From: Chloroflexota bacterium
GTDB lineage: Bacteria; Chloroflexota; Limnocylindria; Limnocylindrales; CSP1-4
Direction: 5' to 3'
Assembly: GCA_013695255.1 (NCBI GenBank)
Contig: JACDAV010000046.1
Span: 1-8,780 of the forward strand
Length of the DNA stretch: 8,780 nt
Shown here in pieces: positions 1 through 6,703 of this stretch. A program made the position numbers and the translations under genes. Below the pieces are notes generated by a model, which did no database searches, was not told the origin of the DNA, and saw nothing but the letters and a program-made list of their open reading frames with translations. Within the stretch, counting starts at the first letter, position 1; the number at the start of each line of letters is the position of its first letter.

Positions 1-439
1 ACCAGTCCGGCTCCCGCAGCGTCACGTAGCGCGGCGTGGCGCCGGTCAGGATCGCATCGGGGCCGTAGTTCTCGTAGAACGGCTCGAACACGATCACCTC
101 GTCGCCCGGGTCGAGCACGGCCAGGAAGGCGGCGATCATGCCCTCGGTCGCACCGCAGGTGACCGTGATCTCCGTCTCGGGGTTGACGTCCCAGCCGGGG
201 TGGGTGCGCGCCGTCTTCGCCGCGATGGCGTCGCGGAGCGGCTTGGCCCCCCACGTGATCGCGTACTGGTTGAGGTCCGCATGGAGCGCCTCGACGGCCG
301 CCGCCTTGAGCTCCGGCGGGCACGGGAAGTCAGGGAAGCCCTGGCCGAGATTGACGGCGCCCGCCGCCGCCGCCAGCCGGCTCATCTCGCGGATGACCGA
401 TTCGGTGAAGCCACCGGCCTTGAGGGAGATGCGCGGCAT
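1..439 (-). CDS. PLP-dependent class I/II aminotransferase, N-terminal part (cut by window edge)
   Basis: The visible 146 residues read as the start of a fold-type I aminotransferase, a cytoplasmic enzyme that moves amino groups between amino acids and 2-oxo acids using pyridoxal phosphate. The stretch NLGQGFPDF (residues 30-38) is the substrate-side signature of the kynurenine/methionine/aspartate aminotransferase-like branch. NQYAITWG (57-64) is the conserved loop before the large domain. TCGATEGM (94-101) is the glycine-rich turn near the cofactor phosphate, and EPFYENYGP (119-127) matches the usual EPxYxxY region. The catalytic lysine lies in the missing C-terminal part. The ATG at 439 fits the family's start. 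No Shine-Dalgarno precedes it, but TACACT lies 6 bases upstream, suggesting a leaderless mRNA. It follows the propeller lipoprotein by 61 bases and probably has its own promoter. The family is secure; the substrate cannot be told from this part. Confidence 0.93.
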   Translation of the reverse strand, partial: MPRISLKAGGFTESVIREMSRLAAAAGAVNLGQGFPDFPCPPELKAAAVEALHADLNQYAITWGAKPLRDAIAAKTARTHPGWDVNPETEITVTCGATEGMIAAFLAVLDPGDEVIVFEPFYENYGPDAILTGATPRYVTLREPDW

Positions 440-445
440 GCCGGC

Positions 446-451
446 AGTGTA
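446..451 (-). promoter_or_regulatory. Putative -10 element for the aminotransferase (leaderless start)
   Basis: On the minus strand TACACT is followed by six bases (GCCGGC) and then the ATG. This matches the TANNNT -10 pattern, placing transcription start at or next to the start codon. No convincing -35 hexamer was seen at 16-18 bases further upstream. No Shine-Dalgarno is present, which fits a leaderless transcript. Confidence 0.4.
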
Positions 452-477
452 GTGAGGCGGGTAGCGTTCACGCTGTC

Positions 478-496
478 CCGCCAGCCGCGGCGGCGG
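478..496 (-). terminator. GC-rich hairpin just after the propeller lipoprotein gene
   Basis: CCGCC and GGCGG arms (478-482 and 492-496) enclose a 9-base loop that is itself partly self-complementary. The hairpin begins four bases after the lipoprotein stop codon on the minus strand. There is no T-tract, so it is not a textbook intrinsic terminator. It may stabilise the 3' end or act with Rho, or it may be a by-product of the GC content. Confidence 0.25.
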
Positions 497-500
497 ATCG

Positions 501-1763
501 CTAACCGGAGGCCATCGGCGCCGGAGTGGCCGCCCTGGGCTCGGGCGACCCCTCGGACGGCGGTGCGAGGGACGGTCTGGCGGATGGCTCCGTGCCGCCG
601 TCGCGGGGCGGCGACAGCCAGACCGCCCCCTGCGGTCCGGTGACGATGCCGCTGATCGCGAGCTTGCCGTCCCAGGCGGCCGCGCCGGTGGGGCCGTACT
701 TGAAGCCCGGGTCGACACCGGCCTCGAACCGCAGGGCATGATCGAGGCGCCGGAAGGCGCGGCCATCGGCCGACTGCCAGATCGCCAGGTCCTGGGCCAT
801 CGTGTCCACACGCGAATCCGTGCCGGTGCCGACGGCCAGCCAGCCACCATCGGTCCGGACGAACCGCGTCACCAGGGCTCCCTCGAAGAAGTCCGGCTGA
901 CCGTCGGTTCCCCCGGAGCTCGCGCGGGGGTCGTCGACCGTCGCTCGCGTCCACCGTCCGCCGTCTGGCGACGCCCAGATCGCCGGCGTCGCGGCGCCCG
1001 TCGTCGGGTGAAGCTCCACCCCGCCCACGAGCACCTGATCGGCGGTCGCGGCGACCGCCTGGAGGCTCGTCGCGCCGAACGCGGCCGCATCGGCGAGACC
1101 CGTCCACGTCGCCCCATCGGCCGAGATCAACACGACGGCCGCCGGAACGCCGGACACGTTGGAGCCGCGCTCGCCCACCACGACAAAGCCCGGCCCACCG
1201 GCCGCGACGGCTGTCAGCCGGCCGGCATCTTCCGGTGTGGTGACCGCGCGCCACGTCGCCCCATCCTCGGAGAGCCAGATCGACGCACTGCTCCCGGATC
1301 CGATGGCGACCCACCGGTCGCGGCTGGCCGCGACACCGGACAGGTCGAAGGCGCCCTCGGGTGGGCCGGCGACCGGAGCCCAGTCGGCGCCGTCCGTGGA
1401 CCGCAGGACGAGCGCCTGCCGCTCGTCGCCGGTGGGCTCCGACCCGACGGCGAGGAACCCGCCCGGTCCGGCCGCGAGCGCCGTGATCTGCCGCCCCGTC
1501 ACTGGCGCCACGACGGCTGTCCAGGTCAGCCCGTCCACGGACGACCAGATCCCGCCCCCCTGGGCCGTCTGGCCGGCGGCCAGCAATCCGGATCCGCCGA
1601 CGATCACCGAGCCGAGTTGCGGGCCGCCCGCACCGAGCTCATGCCGGCTCCAGGCGGGCGCCGTGGCGCCTGCCGGGGCCGACGTCAAGGGCGCCGGCCC
1701 CGTCGGCTGACAGGCGGCGGCGAGCAGCGCCCCGAGCGCCACGGTGCACAACCCGAATCTCAC
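501..1763 (-). CDS. Secreted lipoprotein with seven-repeat beta-propeller (BNR/Asp-box-like)
   Basis: The 420-residue product starts with a short lipoprotein signal (hydrophobic residues 8-17, LLAAAC lipobox, Cys18 as lipid anchor), so it is expected on the outer face of the membrane. A Pro/Ala/Thr linker (about 19-38) leads into repeats carrying W-x-S-x-D-G-x-x-W: W73-W81, L120-W128, W163-W171, I213-W220, W263-W271 and W329-F337, with a cut-short seventh (VWLSPP near 382). This is the Asp-box pattern of sialidase-like propellers, and the spacing of about 45-65 residues suggests seven blades. A Pro/Ser/Glu-rich tail (385-420) is probably disordered. No sialidase catalytic residues can be assigned, so binding or sensing is more likely than hydrolysis. 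The GTG start at 1763 has GGAGG seven bases upstream and shares GTGA with the anti-sigma stop. The same frame stays open far upstream, but that part reads as arginine-rich shadow. Confidence 0.85.
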   Translation of the reverse strand: MRFGLCTVALGALLAAACQPTGPAPLTSAPAGATAPAWSRHELGAGGPQLGSVIVGGSGLLAAGQTAQGGGIWSSVDGLTWTAVVAPVTGRQITALAAGPGGFLAVGSEPTGDERQALVLRSTDGADWAPVAGPPEGAFDLSGVAASRDRWVAIGSGSSASIWLSEDGATWRAVTTPEDAGRLTAVAAGGPGFVVVGERGSNVSGVPAAVVLISADGATWTGLADAAAFGATSLQAVAATADQVLVGGVELHPTTGAATPAIWASPDGGRWTRATVDDPRASSGGTDGQPDFFEGALVTRFVRTDGGWLAVGTGTDSRVDTMAQDLAIWQSADGRAFRRLDHALRFEAGVDPGFKYGPTGAAAWDGKLAISGIVTGPQGAVWLSPPRDGGTEPSARPSLAPPSEGSPEPRAATPAPMASG

Positions 1764-3073
1764 GGTCCGACCTCCGTTCCCTGCCAGATGGCGCCATCCG
1801 TGCCGATCGAACCGACCGCCACGATCCGGTCGCCCGCGACCGCGACGTCGGCGACCCGCCCCCCGGTCCCGCTCGGCAGCGCGACGCCGGGGCTCCACGA
1901 CCGACCGTCGGCCGAGTACCACACCTGCCCACCGGCGGACGTGCTGCCGACGGCGACCAGCCGCTCGTCCGTCGCCACGATCGCGGCCCGGAAGCCGCTC
2001 TCGGGACCCGGGGCGGGGACCTCGACCCAGGTAGGTCCATCGGTCGACGTCCACGCCGCCGGCCGCGGCCCGAGGCCTCCGACTGCCACCATCAGCGCGC
2101 CGCGCTCGACCACGGCGAACCGGGGCGACGCCGGAAGGTCGTTGCCGTCCGCGCTCCAGTCGATCCCGTTCAGGGACCGGAAGGTCGTTCCGTCCGCCAG
2201 CCCGAGGAACCCGGTGGAGATGGCGACCGGGATGCTCGCCAGCGCTGGCGCCGTGTCGCCCGTGGCCACGGAGCCAGCCGCCCACGAGCCAGCTGCCGAG
2301 TCGCGGTACCAGAACGCCGGCCTGTCCCCTCGAGTGCCCAGCCCCACGAGCCGGTCCAGGCGCGCGGCCACGCCGCCGATCGCTCCAGCCCCCGCGTGGA
2401 CCCGCTCGACGGTCCAGATCGTGCCGTCGTCCGACCACCAGGTCGCGGGCCGGCCCGCATCGGACCCGTAGGCGACGAACCGCGTCCGGCCGCCAATGGC
2501 CACGGTCTCGACACCGCGGAGCGCGGCCTCCACGAAGGCGGTGTCCTCGGCGAGCGTCCAGCGAACACCATCCCCGGAGACGAGGATGCGGGTGACGCCG
2601 GCGCCGCTTGCGCCGATCGCCACGAACCGCGATCCCCCCGCCCTCTCGAGGCCCGCCACGCCCGTGAGACGGATGCCGGTCGTCGGATCTGTCAGGACAT
2701 CCGGCGCCACGACCGGCTGCCAGCCGATCGGGCCTGTCCGCTCGGCCTGGAGACGCACCAGGGCCCCCACGACCAGCGCCGATCCGACCAGTCCGAGGAC
2801 GAGGATGGCGGCCACCGCGAGCATTCGCCACGTCGCCGCCTGACGGGACGCCGGCCGCACGGCGGCCCGGACGACGGCGTTGCGCACGCGATCCGGCGCG
2901 TGGACGATGGCGATGGCGCGGAGGGAGGCGGCATCGCGGCGCACGCAGGCGGCGTATGAGCGGCAGGCATCGCAGCCTGCCAGATGCGCCTCGAGGCGGG
3001 TCTGCTCGGTTGTGGTCAGGCGGGTGTCGATGGCCGCGACTGCCATTCGGCGGAACGGAGCGTGCGCGATCAT
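1760..3073 (-). CDS. Transmembrane zinc-finger anti-sigma factor with extracytoplasmic beta-propeller
   Basis: The product has 437 residues. Its cytoplasmic N-terminus carries H30-x3-C34-x2-C37 (HLAGCDAC), the core of the ZAS anti-sigma zinc motif that holds an ECF sigma factor inactive. One membrane helix spans about 83-107. The outer part (about 125-437) has repeats resembling those of the downstream lipoprotein: V165-W172, W213-W220, W255-W264, S300-W306, W341-W349, W385-W393 and a final GAIW near 427-430, giving about seven blades. The family role is to release its sigma factor after an outside signal, by conformational change or regulated proteolysis; the signal is unknown here. The start at 3073 is supported by the ATGA overlap with the sigma stop and by GGAGG seven bases upstream (3081-3085). 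The next gene overlaps by GTGA, so all three genes are probably co-translated. The sigma partner is inferred from adjacency. Confidence 0.88.
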   Translation of the reverse strand: MIAHAPFRRMAVAAIDTRLTTTEQTRLEAHLAGCDACRSYAACVRRDAASLRAIAIVHAPDRVRNAVVRAAVRPASRQAATWRMLAVAAILVLGLVGSALVVGALVRLQAERTGPIGWQPVVAPDVLTDPTTGIRLTGVAGLERAGGSRFVAIGASGAGVTRILVSGDGVRWTLAEDTAFVEAALRGVETVAIGGRTRFVAYGSDAGRPATWWSDDGTIWTVERVHAGAGAIGGVAARLDRLVGLGTRGDRPAFWYRDSAAGSWAAGSVATGDTAPALASIPVAISTGFLGLADGTTFRSLNGIDWSADGNDLPASPRFAVVERGALMVAVGGLGPRPAAWTSTDGPTWVEVPAPGPESGFRAAIVATDERLVAVGSTSAGGQVWYSADGRSWSPGVALPSGTGGRVADVAVAGDRIVAVGSIGTDGAIWQGTEVGP

Positions 3074-3624
3074 CGTGCCGCCTCCCCGCGCTCGAGGGTT
3101 TCCCGAAGCTTGGCGCGGGCTCGCGTCAGCCGCGTGCGAAGGGCGCCGTGACGCATGCCCAGGTGGGCCGCGATCTCCTCGCCGGACAGACCCTGCGCCG
3201 CCATCACCAGCGCGATCCGATCGGCCACCGGCAGCTGCCCGAGCGCCGCGTCGAGGGCTCGGTTGCGCTCCCGGTCGAGCACGATCCGGTCCGGCGTCGC
3301 CGGTTCGTCGCGCCTGACGAGACGTGGCGCAAGGCGTCGAGCGACCGTGGCGCGCCTGCCGCGACTGATGGCCAGGTTCGACGCGGTCCGGTAGAGCCAG
3401 CCGCCCACGTTGTCCGGCGTCCGGCCCCGACGAAGCTGCTCGATGAGCCGGACGAACGCCTCCTGCGTCAGGTCCGCCGCGGCCTCCGGATCCCGCGTCA
3501 CCGCCAGCAGGAGTCCGTGGATCTCCGCCTCGTGACGCTCGTAGGACGCGATGACGAAGGCTTCGAGGCGTTCGGCGCCGACGGTCTGCACGGCGATCGG
3601 GACCGGCTCGAAGGCGGGGCTCAT
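3070..3624 (-). CDS. ECF-family RNA polymerase sigma factor
   Basis: This 184-residue protein has the two-domain ECF layout. Region 2 covers about residues 21-92, with DLTQEAFVRL (51-60) as the core-binding helix and GGWLYRTASNLAISRGRR (74-91) as the -10 recognition part. Region 4 covers about 126-178, with LPVADRIALVMAAQGLSGEEIA and the helix-turn-helix continuing through GALRTRLTRARAKLRE (160-175). There is no region 3 or N-terminal region 1.1, as is usual for ECF factors. It would direct RNA polymerase to a small regulon when freed by its anti-sigma factor. An upstream in-frame ATG at 3681 exists, but ATG 3624 is chosen because GGAGG lies eight bases ahead of it and the extra residues are arginine-rich and not conserved-looking. 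The stop overlaps the anti-sigma start (ATGA). ECF operons often include their own promoter as a target, but none could be assigned with confidence here. Confidence 0.95.
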   Translation of the reverse strand: MSPAFEPVPIAVQTVGAERLEAFVIASYERHEAEIHGLLLAVTRDPEAAADLTQEAFVRLIEQLRRGRTPDNVGGWLYRTASNLAISRGRRATVARRLAPRLVRRDEPATPDRIVLDRERNRALDAALGQLPVADRIALVMAAQGLSGEEIAAHLGMRHGALRTRLTRARAKLRETLERGEAAR

Positions 3625-3632
3625 CTCGTTCA

Positions 3633-3637
3633 CCTCC
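3633..3637 (-). promoter_or_regulatory. Shine-Dalgarno fixing the sigma factor start
   Basis: GGAGG on the minus strand lies eight bases before ATG 3624. It favours this start over the longer in-frame possibility at 3681, which lacks an equally placed site. Confidence 0.75.
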
Positions 3638-3717
3638 ACCCGACGCCGGGCTCGGGGGAATGTCACGCCGGAGTCTGGCACGAGCGCGCGTGCTGCGGGC
3701 GCACAGGCGATGGGCCG

Positions 3718-3723
3718 TAGGAT
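3718..3723 (+). promoter_or_regulatory. Putative -10 element for the Nudix-PhzF operon (leaderless start)
   Basis: TAGGAT is followed by seven bases and an in-frame GTG at 3731, the distance expected between a -10 box and transcription start. No Shine-Dalgarno precedes the GTG. An in-frame ATG at 3722 overlaps the -10 box itself, so it would lie upstream of the transcript if this promoter is real. No clear -35 hexamer was seen. Confidence 0.5.
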
Positions 3724-3730
3724 GGCTCAC

Positions 3731-4327
3731 GTGACCGACGATCCGGACGACTCCCGACGAAGCCCGTGGCGCACGACGACCCGGCGGGTGGCATACGCGA
3801 ATCGGTGGCTGACCGTGTGGCACGACCAGGTGTTCCGCCCCGACGGAACGCCCGGCGTCTACGGTGTCGTCCACTTCGCCAACCTCGCCGTCGGCGTCGT
3901 GGCGATCGACACGGAGGATCGTGTCGTGCTGGTCGGGCAGCACCGCTACACGCTCGACGCCTGGTCGTGGGAGATCCCGGAGGGCGGGGTGCCCCCGGAC
4001 GAGGATCCCGCGGCCGGCGCCGCGCGTGAGCTTCGCGAGGAGACCGGCCTGGTCGCCGCGACCTGGCGCGAGCTGGCCCGCGTCCACCTCTCGAACTCCG
4101 TCACCGACGAAGCCGGCATCCTCTACCTCGCGACGGACCTGGCCGAGGGCGCGGCAGCTCCCGAGGAGACGGAAGTGTTGGAGGTCTGGCGGGTCCCGTT
4201 CCAGGAGGCGCTCGCCATGACGCTGGACGGGCGGATCACGGACAGCCTGTCCGTCGTCGCCCTGCAGCGAGTGGCGCTGGCCCGGATCGCCGCGGAGGCC
4301 CTCCAGGCGGCCGGGGCGGCTGAGTGA
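3731..4327 (+). CDS. Nudix hydrolase, ADP-ribose pyrophosphatase type
   Basis: The 198-residue product contains a perfect Nudix box, G-x5-E-x7-REL-x-EE-x-GL, at residues 85-107, whose glutamates bind the catalytic Mg2+ or Mn2+. The preceding QHRYTLDAWSWEIPEG (70-85) resembles the segment ahead of the box in ADP-ribose pyrophosphatases (usually QxRY...WELPAG). Such enzymes cleave ADP-ribose to AMP and ribose 5-phosphate in the cytoplasm; other nucleoside-diphosphate substrates cannot be excluded. GTG 3731 is preferred because TAGGAT sits seven bases upstream and no Shine-Dalgarno is present. ATG 3722, three codons earlier, is the alternative. The stop overlaps the PhzF-like start by GTGA, so the two genes form a coupled pair. 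It is divergent from the sigma operon across about 106 bases. Confidence 0.92.
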   Translation: MTDDPDDSRRSPWRTTTRRVAYANRWLTVWHDQVFRPDGTPGVYGVVHFANLAVGVVAIDTEDRVVLVGQHRYTLDAWSWEIPEGGVPPDEDPAAGAARELREETGLVAATWRELARVHLSNSVTDEAGILYLATDLAEGAAAPEETEVLEVWRVPFQEALAMTLDGRITDSLSVVALQRVALARIAAEALQAAGAAE

Positions 4328-5004
4328 GCACGCTCCACGTCGTCCGCGTCTTTCTCGGTCCGGGCGGCGACGGCGGCAATCCGCTCGGCGTGTTCCTCGA
4401 CGGCAGCGCCGTGCCGGCGGATCGTCGCCAGGCCGTCGCCGGCGACCTTGGCTACAGCGAGACCGTCTTCGTCGACGCGGTGGCCGATGCCACGGCGCGG
4501 ATCCGGATCCTCACCCCGGGCGTGGAGCTGCCGTTCGCCGGGCATCCGGCGGTCGGCACATCCTGGCTGCTGCGGCATCTCGGCCGGCCGGTCGACACCC
4601 TCGAGGTTTCCGCGGGCTCGGTCCGGACCTGGCCGGAGAACGGCCTGACGTGGATCCGCGCCCGCCCGGAATGGGTCTATCCGGTCCGGTTCGTGGAGTA
4701 CGCGACGCCGGGCGAGGTGGACGACCTCGCTCCGCCGCCACTGGGCGAGGAGAGCCTGTGCGTGTGGGCCTGGGAGGATGCGGGACTGGGCGCCATCCGG
4801 GCCCGGTTCTTTCCGGACGAGCCGGACGTCCTCGAGGACGAGGCGACGGGCGGTGCCGCGGTCGTGCTCGGTGCCCGCCTTGGCCGGCCGCTCACGATCC
4901 GCCAGGGAGTCGGCTCCGAGCTGCACGTGCGACCCGGACCGGACGGCACGATCGACGTTGGTGGCCGGTGCGCGCTGGTCGAGGTGAGGGACTACCGGAC
5001 CTGA
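4324..5004 (+). CDS. PhzF-family isomerase-like protein
   Basis: This 226-residue protein shows the PhzF family signatures in order: GGNPLGVF (17-24), SETVFV (45-50) containing the Glu46 that matches the catalytic acid/base of PhzF, LPFAGHPAVGTS (69-80), and EDEATGGAA (171-179) in place of the common EDPxTGSA. The founding enzyme isomerises a dihydroxyanthranilate precursor in phenazine synthesis, but most relatives have no known substrate and no phenazine genes are visible here. It is shorter than the usual 260-300 residues, with the loss apparently in the C-terminal half. The start is GTG 4324, overlapping the Nudix stop as GTGA; the local Shine-Dalgarno is weak, consistent with coupling. 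The family is secure and the reaction unknown. Confidence 0.9.
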   Translation: MSTLHVVRVFLGPGGDGGNPLGVFLDGSAVPADRRQAVAGDLGYSETVFVDAVADATARIRILTPGVELPFAGHPAVGTSWLLRHLGRPVDTLEVSAGSVRTWPENGLTWIRARPEWVYPVRFVEYATPGEVDDLAPPPLGEESLCVWAWEDAGLGAIRARFFPDEPDVLEDEATGGAAVVLGARLGRPLTIRQGVGSELHVRPGPDGTIDVGGRCALVEVRDYRT

Positions 5005-5006
5005 TC

Positions 5007-5021
5007 GCGGCAGTTGGCCGC
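5007..5021 (+). repeat. Short inverted repeat after the PhzF-like gene
   Basis: GCGGC and GCCGC arms flank AGTTG three bases after the PhzF-like stop codon at 5004. There is no T-tract, so it is at best a weak 3'-end hairpin. Confidence 0.25.
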
Positions 5022-5029
5022 TCGCCGGA

Positions 5030-5058
5030 GCGACAGGCTCTGGCCGGTGGGGGAGAAT
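5030..5058 (+). promoter_or_regulatory. Candidate sigma-70-type promoter for catalase
   Basis: GCGACA (5030-5035) and GAGAAT (5053-5058) are separated by 17 bases, each matching four of six consensus positions. Transcription would start near 5065, giving a leader of about 40 bases ahead of the catalase. The 101-base gap after the PhzF-like gene makes a separate promoter plausible. No operator-like repeat for a peroxide regulator was recognised. Confidence 0.35.
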
Positions 5059-5105
5059 GAACCCTGCACCGGCGGAGAGCCGCACCCTGATCGAAGAGGA
5101 TGACG

Positions 5106-6677
5106 ATGGCTGACCACGAGACGAACGGGCGCGGACCGGACGCGACGCACGGGACGGACGGGCCCGGACGGACGGACGCTCGCGGCGCCGCCCAGCCCGC
5201 GCTGACCACCCGGCAGGGCCACCCGGTCTACGACAACCAGCACCAGCGGACCGTGGGCTCGCGCGGGCCCGCGACGCTCGAGAACTACCACTTCCTCGAG
5301 AAGATCAGCCACTTCGACCGGGAGCGCATCCCGGAGCGGGTGGTGCACGCCCGCGGCTTCGTCGCCCACGGCGAGCTCGAGGCATACGGCACGATCGGCG
5401 ACGAGCCGGCATCGAGATACACCCGCGCCCGGCTCTTCCAGGCGAAGGGCACGAAGACGCCGGTCACGATCCGCTTCTCCACGGTCATCGGCGGTCGCGA
5501 CTCCTCGGAGGTGGCCCGCGACCCGCGCGGCTTCGCGGTCAAGCTGCGGACCGAGGACGGCAACTGGGACGTGGTCGGCAACAACCTGCCGGTGTTCTTC
5601 ATCCGCGACGCGATCAAGTTCCCGGATGTGATCCACGCCCTGAAGCCGGATCCGGTGACGTTCCGCCAGGAGCCCAACCGGATCTTCGACTTCATGAGCC
5701 TCACGCCCGAGTCGATGCACATGCTCACCTGGCTCTTCAGCCCGCGCGGCATCCCGAAGAGCTACCGGAACATGGACGGTTTCGGCGTCAACACCTACCG
5801 GCTCGTGAATGCGCAGGGCGAGGGCGTCCTGATCAAGATCCACTGGAAGACGCAGCAGGGGATCGAGTCGCTCACCCAGGCGCAGGCCAGCGAGATCCAG
5901 GCGACCGATCTCGGCAGCCACTCGAAGGACCTCTTCGAGGCGATCGAGCGGGGCGACTTCCCGCGCTGGGAGCTGAATGTCCAGGTCATGAGCGACGACG
6001 AGCACCCGGAGCTGGACTTCGACCCGCTCGATGACACCAAGACTTGGCCGGAGGACCAGTTCCCGCTGCTCCCGGTCGGCATGCTGACCCTCAACCGGAA
6101 CCTCGAAAACTTCTTTGCCGAGAACGAGCAGGCGGCCTTCGGCACGGGCGTCCTCGTCGACGGGATCGACTTCTCCGACGACAAGATGCTGGTCGGGCGG
6201 ACGTTCTCGTACTCCGACACGCAGCGCTTCCGGGTCGGACCGAACTACCTGCAGCTGCCCATCAACCGGCCGGTCGTGCGGCCGGCCACCAACCAGCGCG
6301 ACGGCCAGATGACCCACTACGTCGACACCGTTGGCCAGAACCCGCACACGAACTACGAGCCGAACTCGACCGGCGGCCTGATGGAGGCCGACGCGACCGG
6401 GCCGAACTACGAGCCGGAGATCCACGGCCGCCTCACGCGGGCCACGATCGAGCGCACCAACGACTATGCGCAGGCGGGCGAGCGCTACCGGACGATGCCC
6501 GACTGGGAGCGCGAGGACCTGGTCCTCAACCTGACCGACGCGCTCGGCCAGTGCGAGCGGCAGATCCAGGAGCGGATGGTCGAGCATTTCACCCGGTGCG
6601 ACCCGGACTTCGGCCGGCGGGTCGCGGCGGGCATCGGCTTGGCCGTCCCCCGCGAGGGCGAGCCGGCCGTCGTCTGA
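5106..6677 (+). CDS. katA: Monofunctional heme catalase
   Basis: This complete 523-residue heme catalase converts hydrogen peroxide to water and oxygen in the cytoplasm. The active-site His81 sits in RVVHARG (78-84), the distal Asn in DVVGNNLPVFF (155-165), and the proximal heme ligand Tyr369 with Arg365 in GRTFSYSDTQRFR (364-376). RFSTVIGGRDSSE (123-135) and RDPRGFAVK (138-146) are family hallmarks. GPNYLQLPINRP (378-389) resembles clade 1 small-subunit catalases; the length excludes the large-subunit type with a C-terminal flavodoxin-like domain. The first 30 residues are hydrophilic, Gly/Asp/Thr-rich and coded by GGACGGACG-type low-complexity DNA, as expected for the variable N-terminal arm. 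ATG 5106 is chosen because AGAGG ends six bases before it; ATG 5100, two codons earlier, directly abuts that site. The gene is tail-to-tail with the aldolase, 26 bases away. The symbol is the generic one for this enzyme class. Confidence 0.97.
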   Translation: MADHETNGRGPDATHGTDGPGRTDARGAAQPALTTRQGHPVYDNQHQRTVGSRGPATLENYHFLEKISHFDRERIPERVVHARGFVAHGELEAYGTIGDEPASRYTRARLFQAKGTKTPVTIRFSTVIGGRDSSEVARDPRGFAVKLRTEDGNWDVVGNNLPVFFIRDAIKFPDVIHALKPDPVTFRQEPNRIFDFMSLTPESMHMLTWLFSPRGIPKSYRNMDGFGVNTYRLVNAQGEGVLIKIHWKTQQGIESLTQAQASEIQATDLGSHSKDLFEAIERGDFPRWELNVQVMSDDEHPELDFDPLDDTKTWPEDQFPLLPVGMLTLNRNLENFFAENEQAAFGTGVLVDGIDFSDDKMLVGRTFSYSDTQRFRVGPNYLQLPINRPVVRPATNQRDGQMTHYVDTVGQNPHTNYEPNSTGGLMEADATGPNYEPEIHGRLTRATIERTNDYAQAGERYRTMPDWEREDLVLNLTDALGQCERQIQERMVEHFTRCDPDFGRRVAAGIGLAVPREGEPAVV

Positions 6678-6703
6678 CCCGGGCAGCGTTCGTCGTCGAG
6701 GCG

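Noticed and set aside
738..2471. A 577-codon plus-strand frame antisense to both propeller genes.
   Set aside because: The protein is Arg/Pro/Gly-rich with no family motif. It is an expected by-product of GC-rich codon third positions.
501..2831. A 776-codon minus-strand frame that would extend the lipoprotein far upstream.
   Set aside because: Only the part from 1763 down has a lipobox, propeller repeats and a Shine-Dalgarno. The upstream part is Arg/Gly-rich shadow of the anti-sigma gene in another frame.
3642..3666. GTGACA, 15 bases, CGTC upstream of the sigma gene as an ECF-type autoregulated promoter.
   Set aside because: The implied transcript start falls within or next to the Shine-Dalgarno at 3633-3637, which would disrupt it, and the spacing is short. 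The sigma operon promoter is left unassigned.
3661..3667. TGTCACG near the sigma gene matching one arm of the palindrome at 7554-7578.
   Set aside because: A single seven-base match is expected by chance in a window this size, and no second arm is present at 3661.
1760..4087. A 775-codon minus-strand frame running through sigma and Nudix genes into the anti-sigma frame.
   Set aside because: The residues upstream of 3073 are arginine- and proline-rich and cross two well-supported genes; the ATGA overlap and GGAGG fix the anti-sigma start at 3073.
4123..5085. A 320-codon minus-strand frame antisense to the PhzF-like gene.
   Set aside because: No family motif and biased composition; the plus strand encodes clear Nudix and PhzF-family proteins with coupled starts.
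5140..5180. GGACGGACG tandem-like repeats as a regulatory or unstable repeat.
   Set aside because: They are imperfect, lie within the catalase coding frame and encode its variable hydrophilic N-terminal arm.
6678..6703. An intrinsic terminator between the convergent catalase and aldolase genes.
   Set aside because: The gap is 26 bases with only a 5-bp pairing that reaches into both stop codons and no T-tract on either strand.
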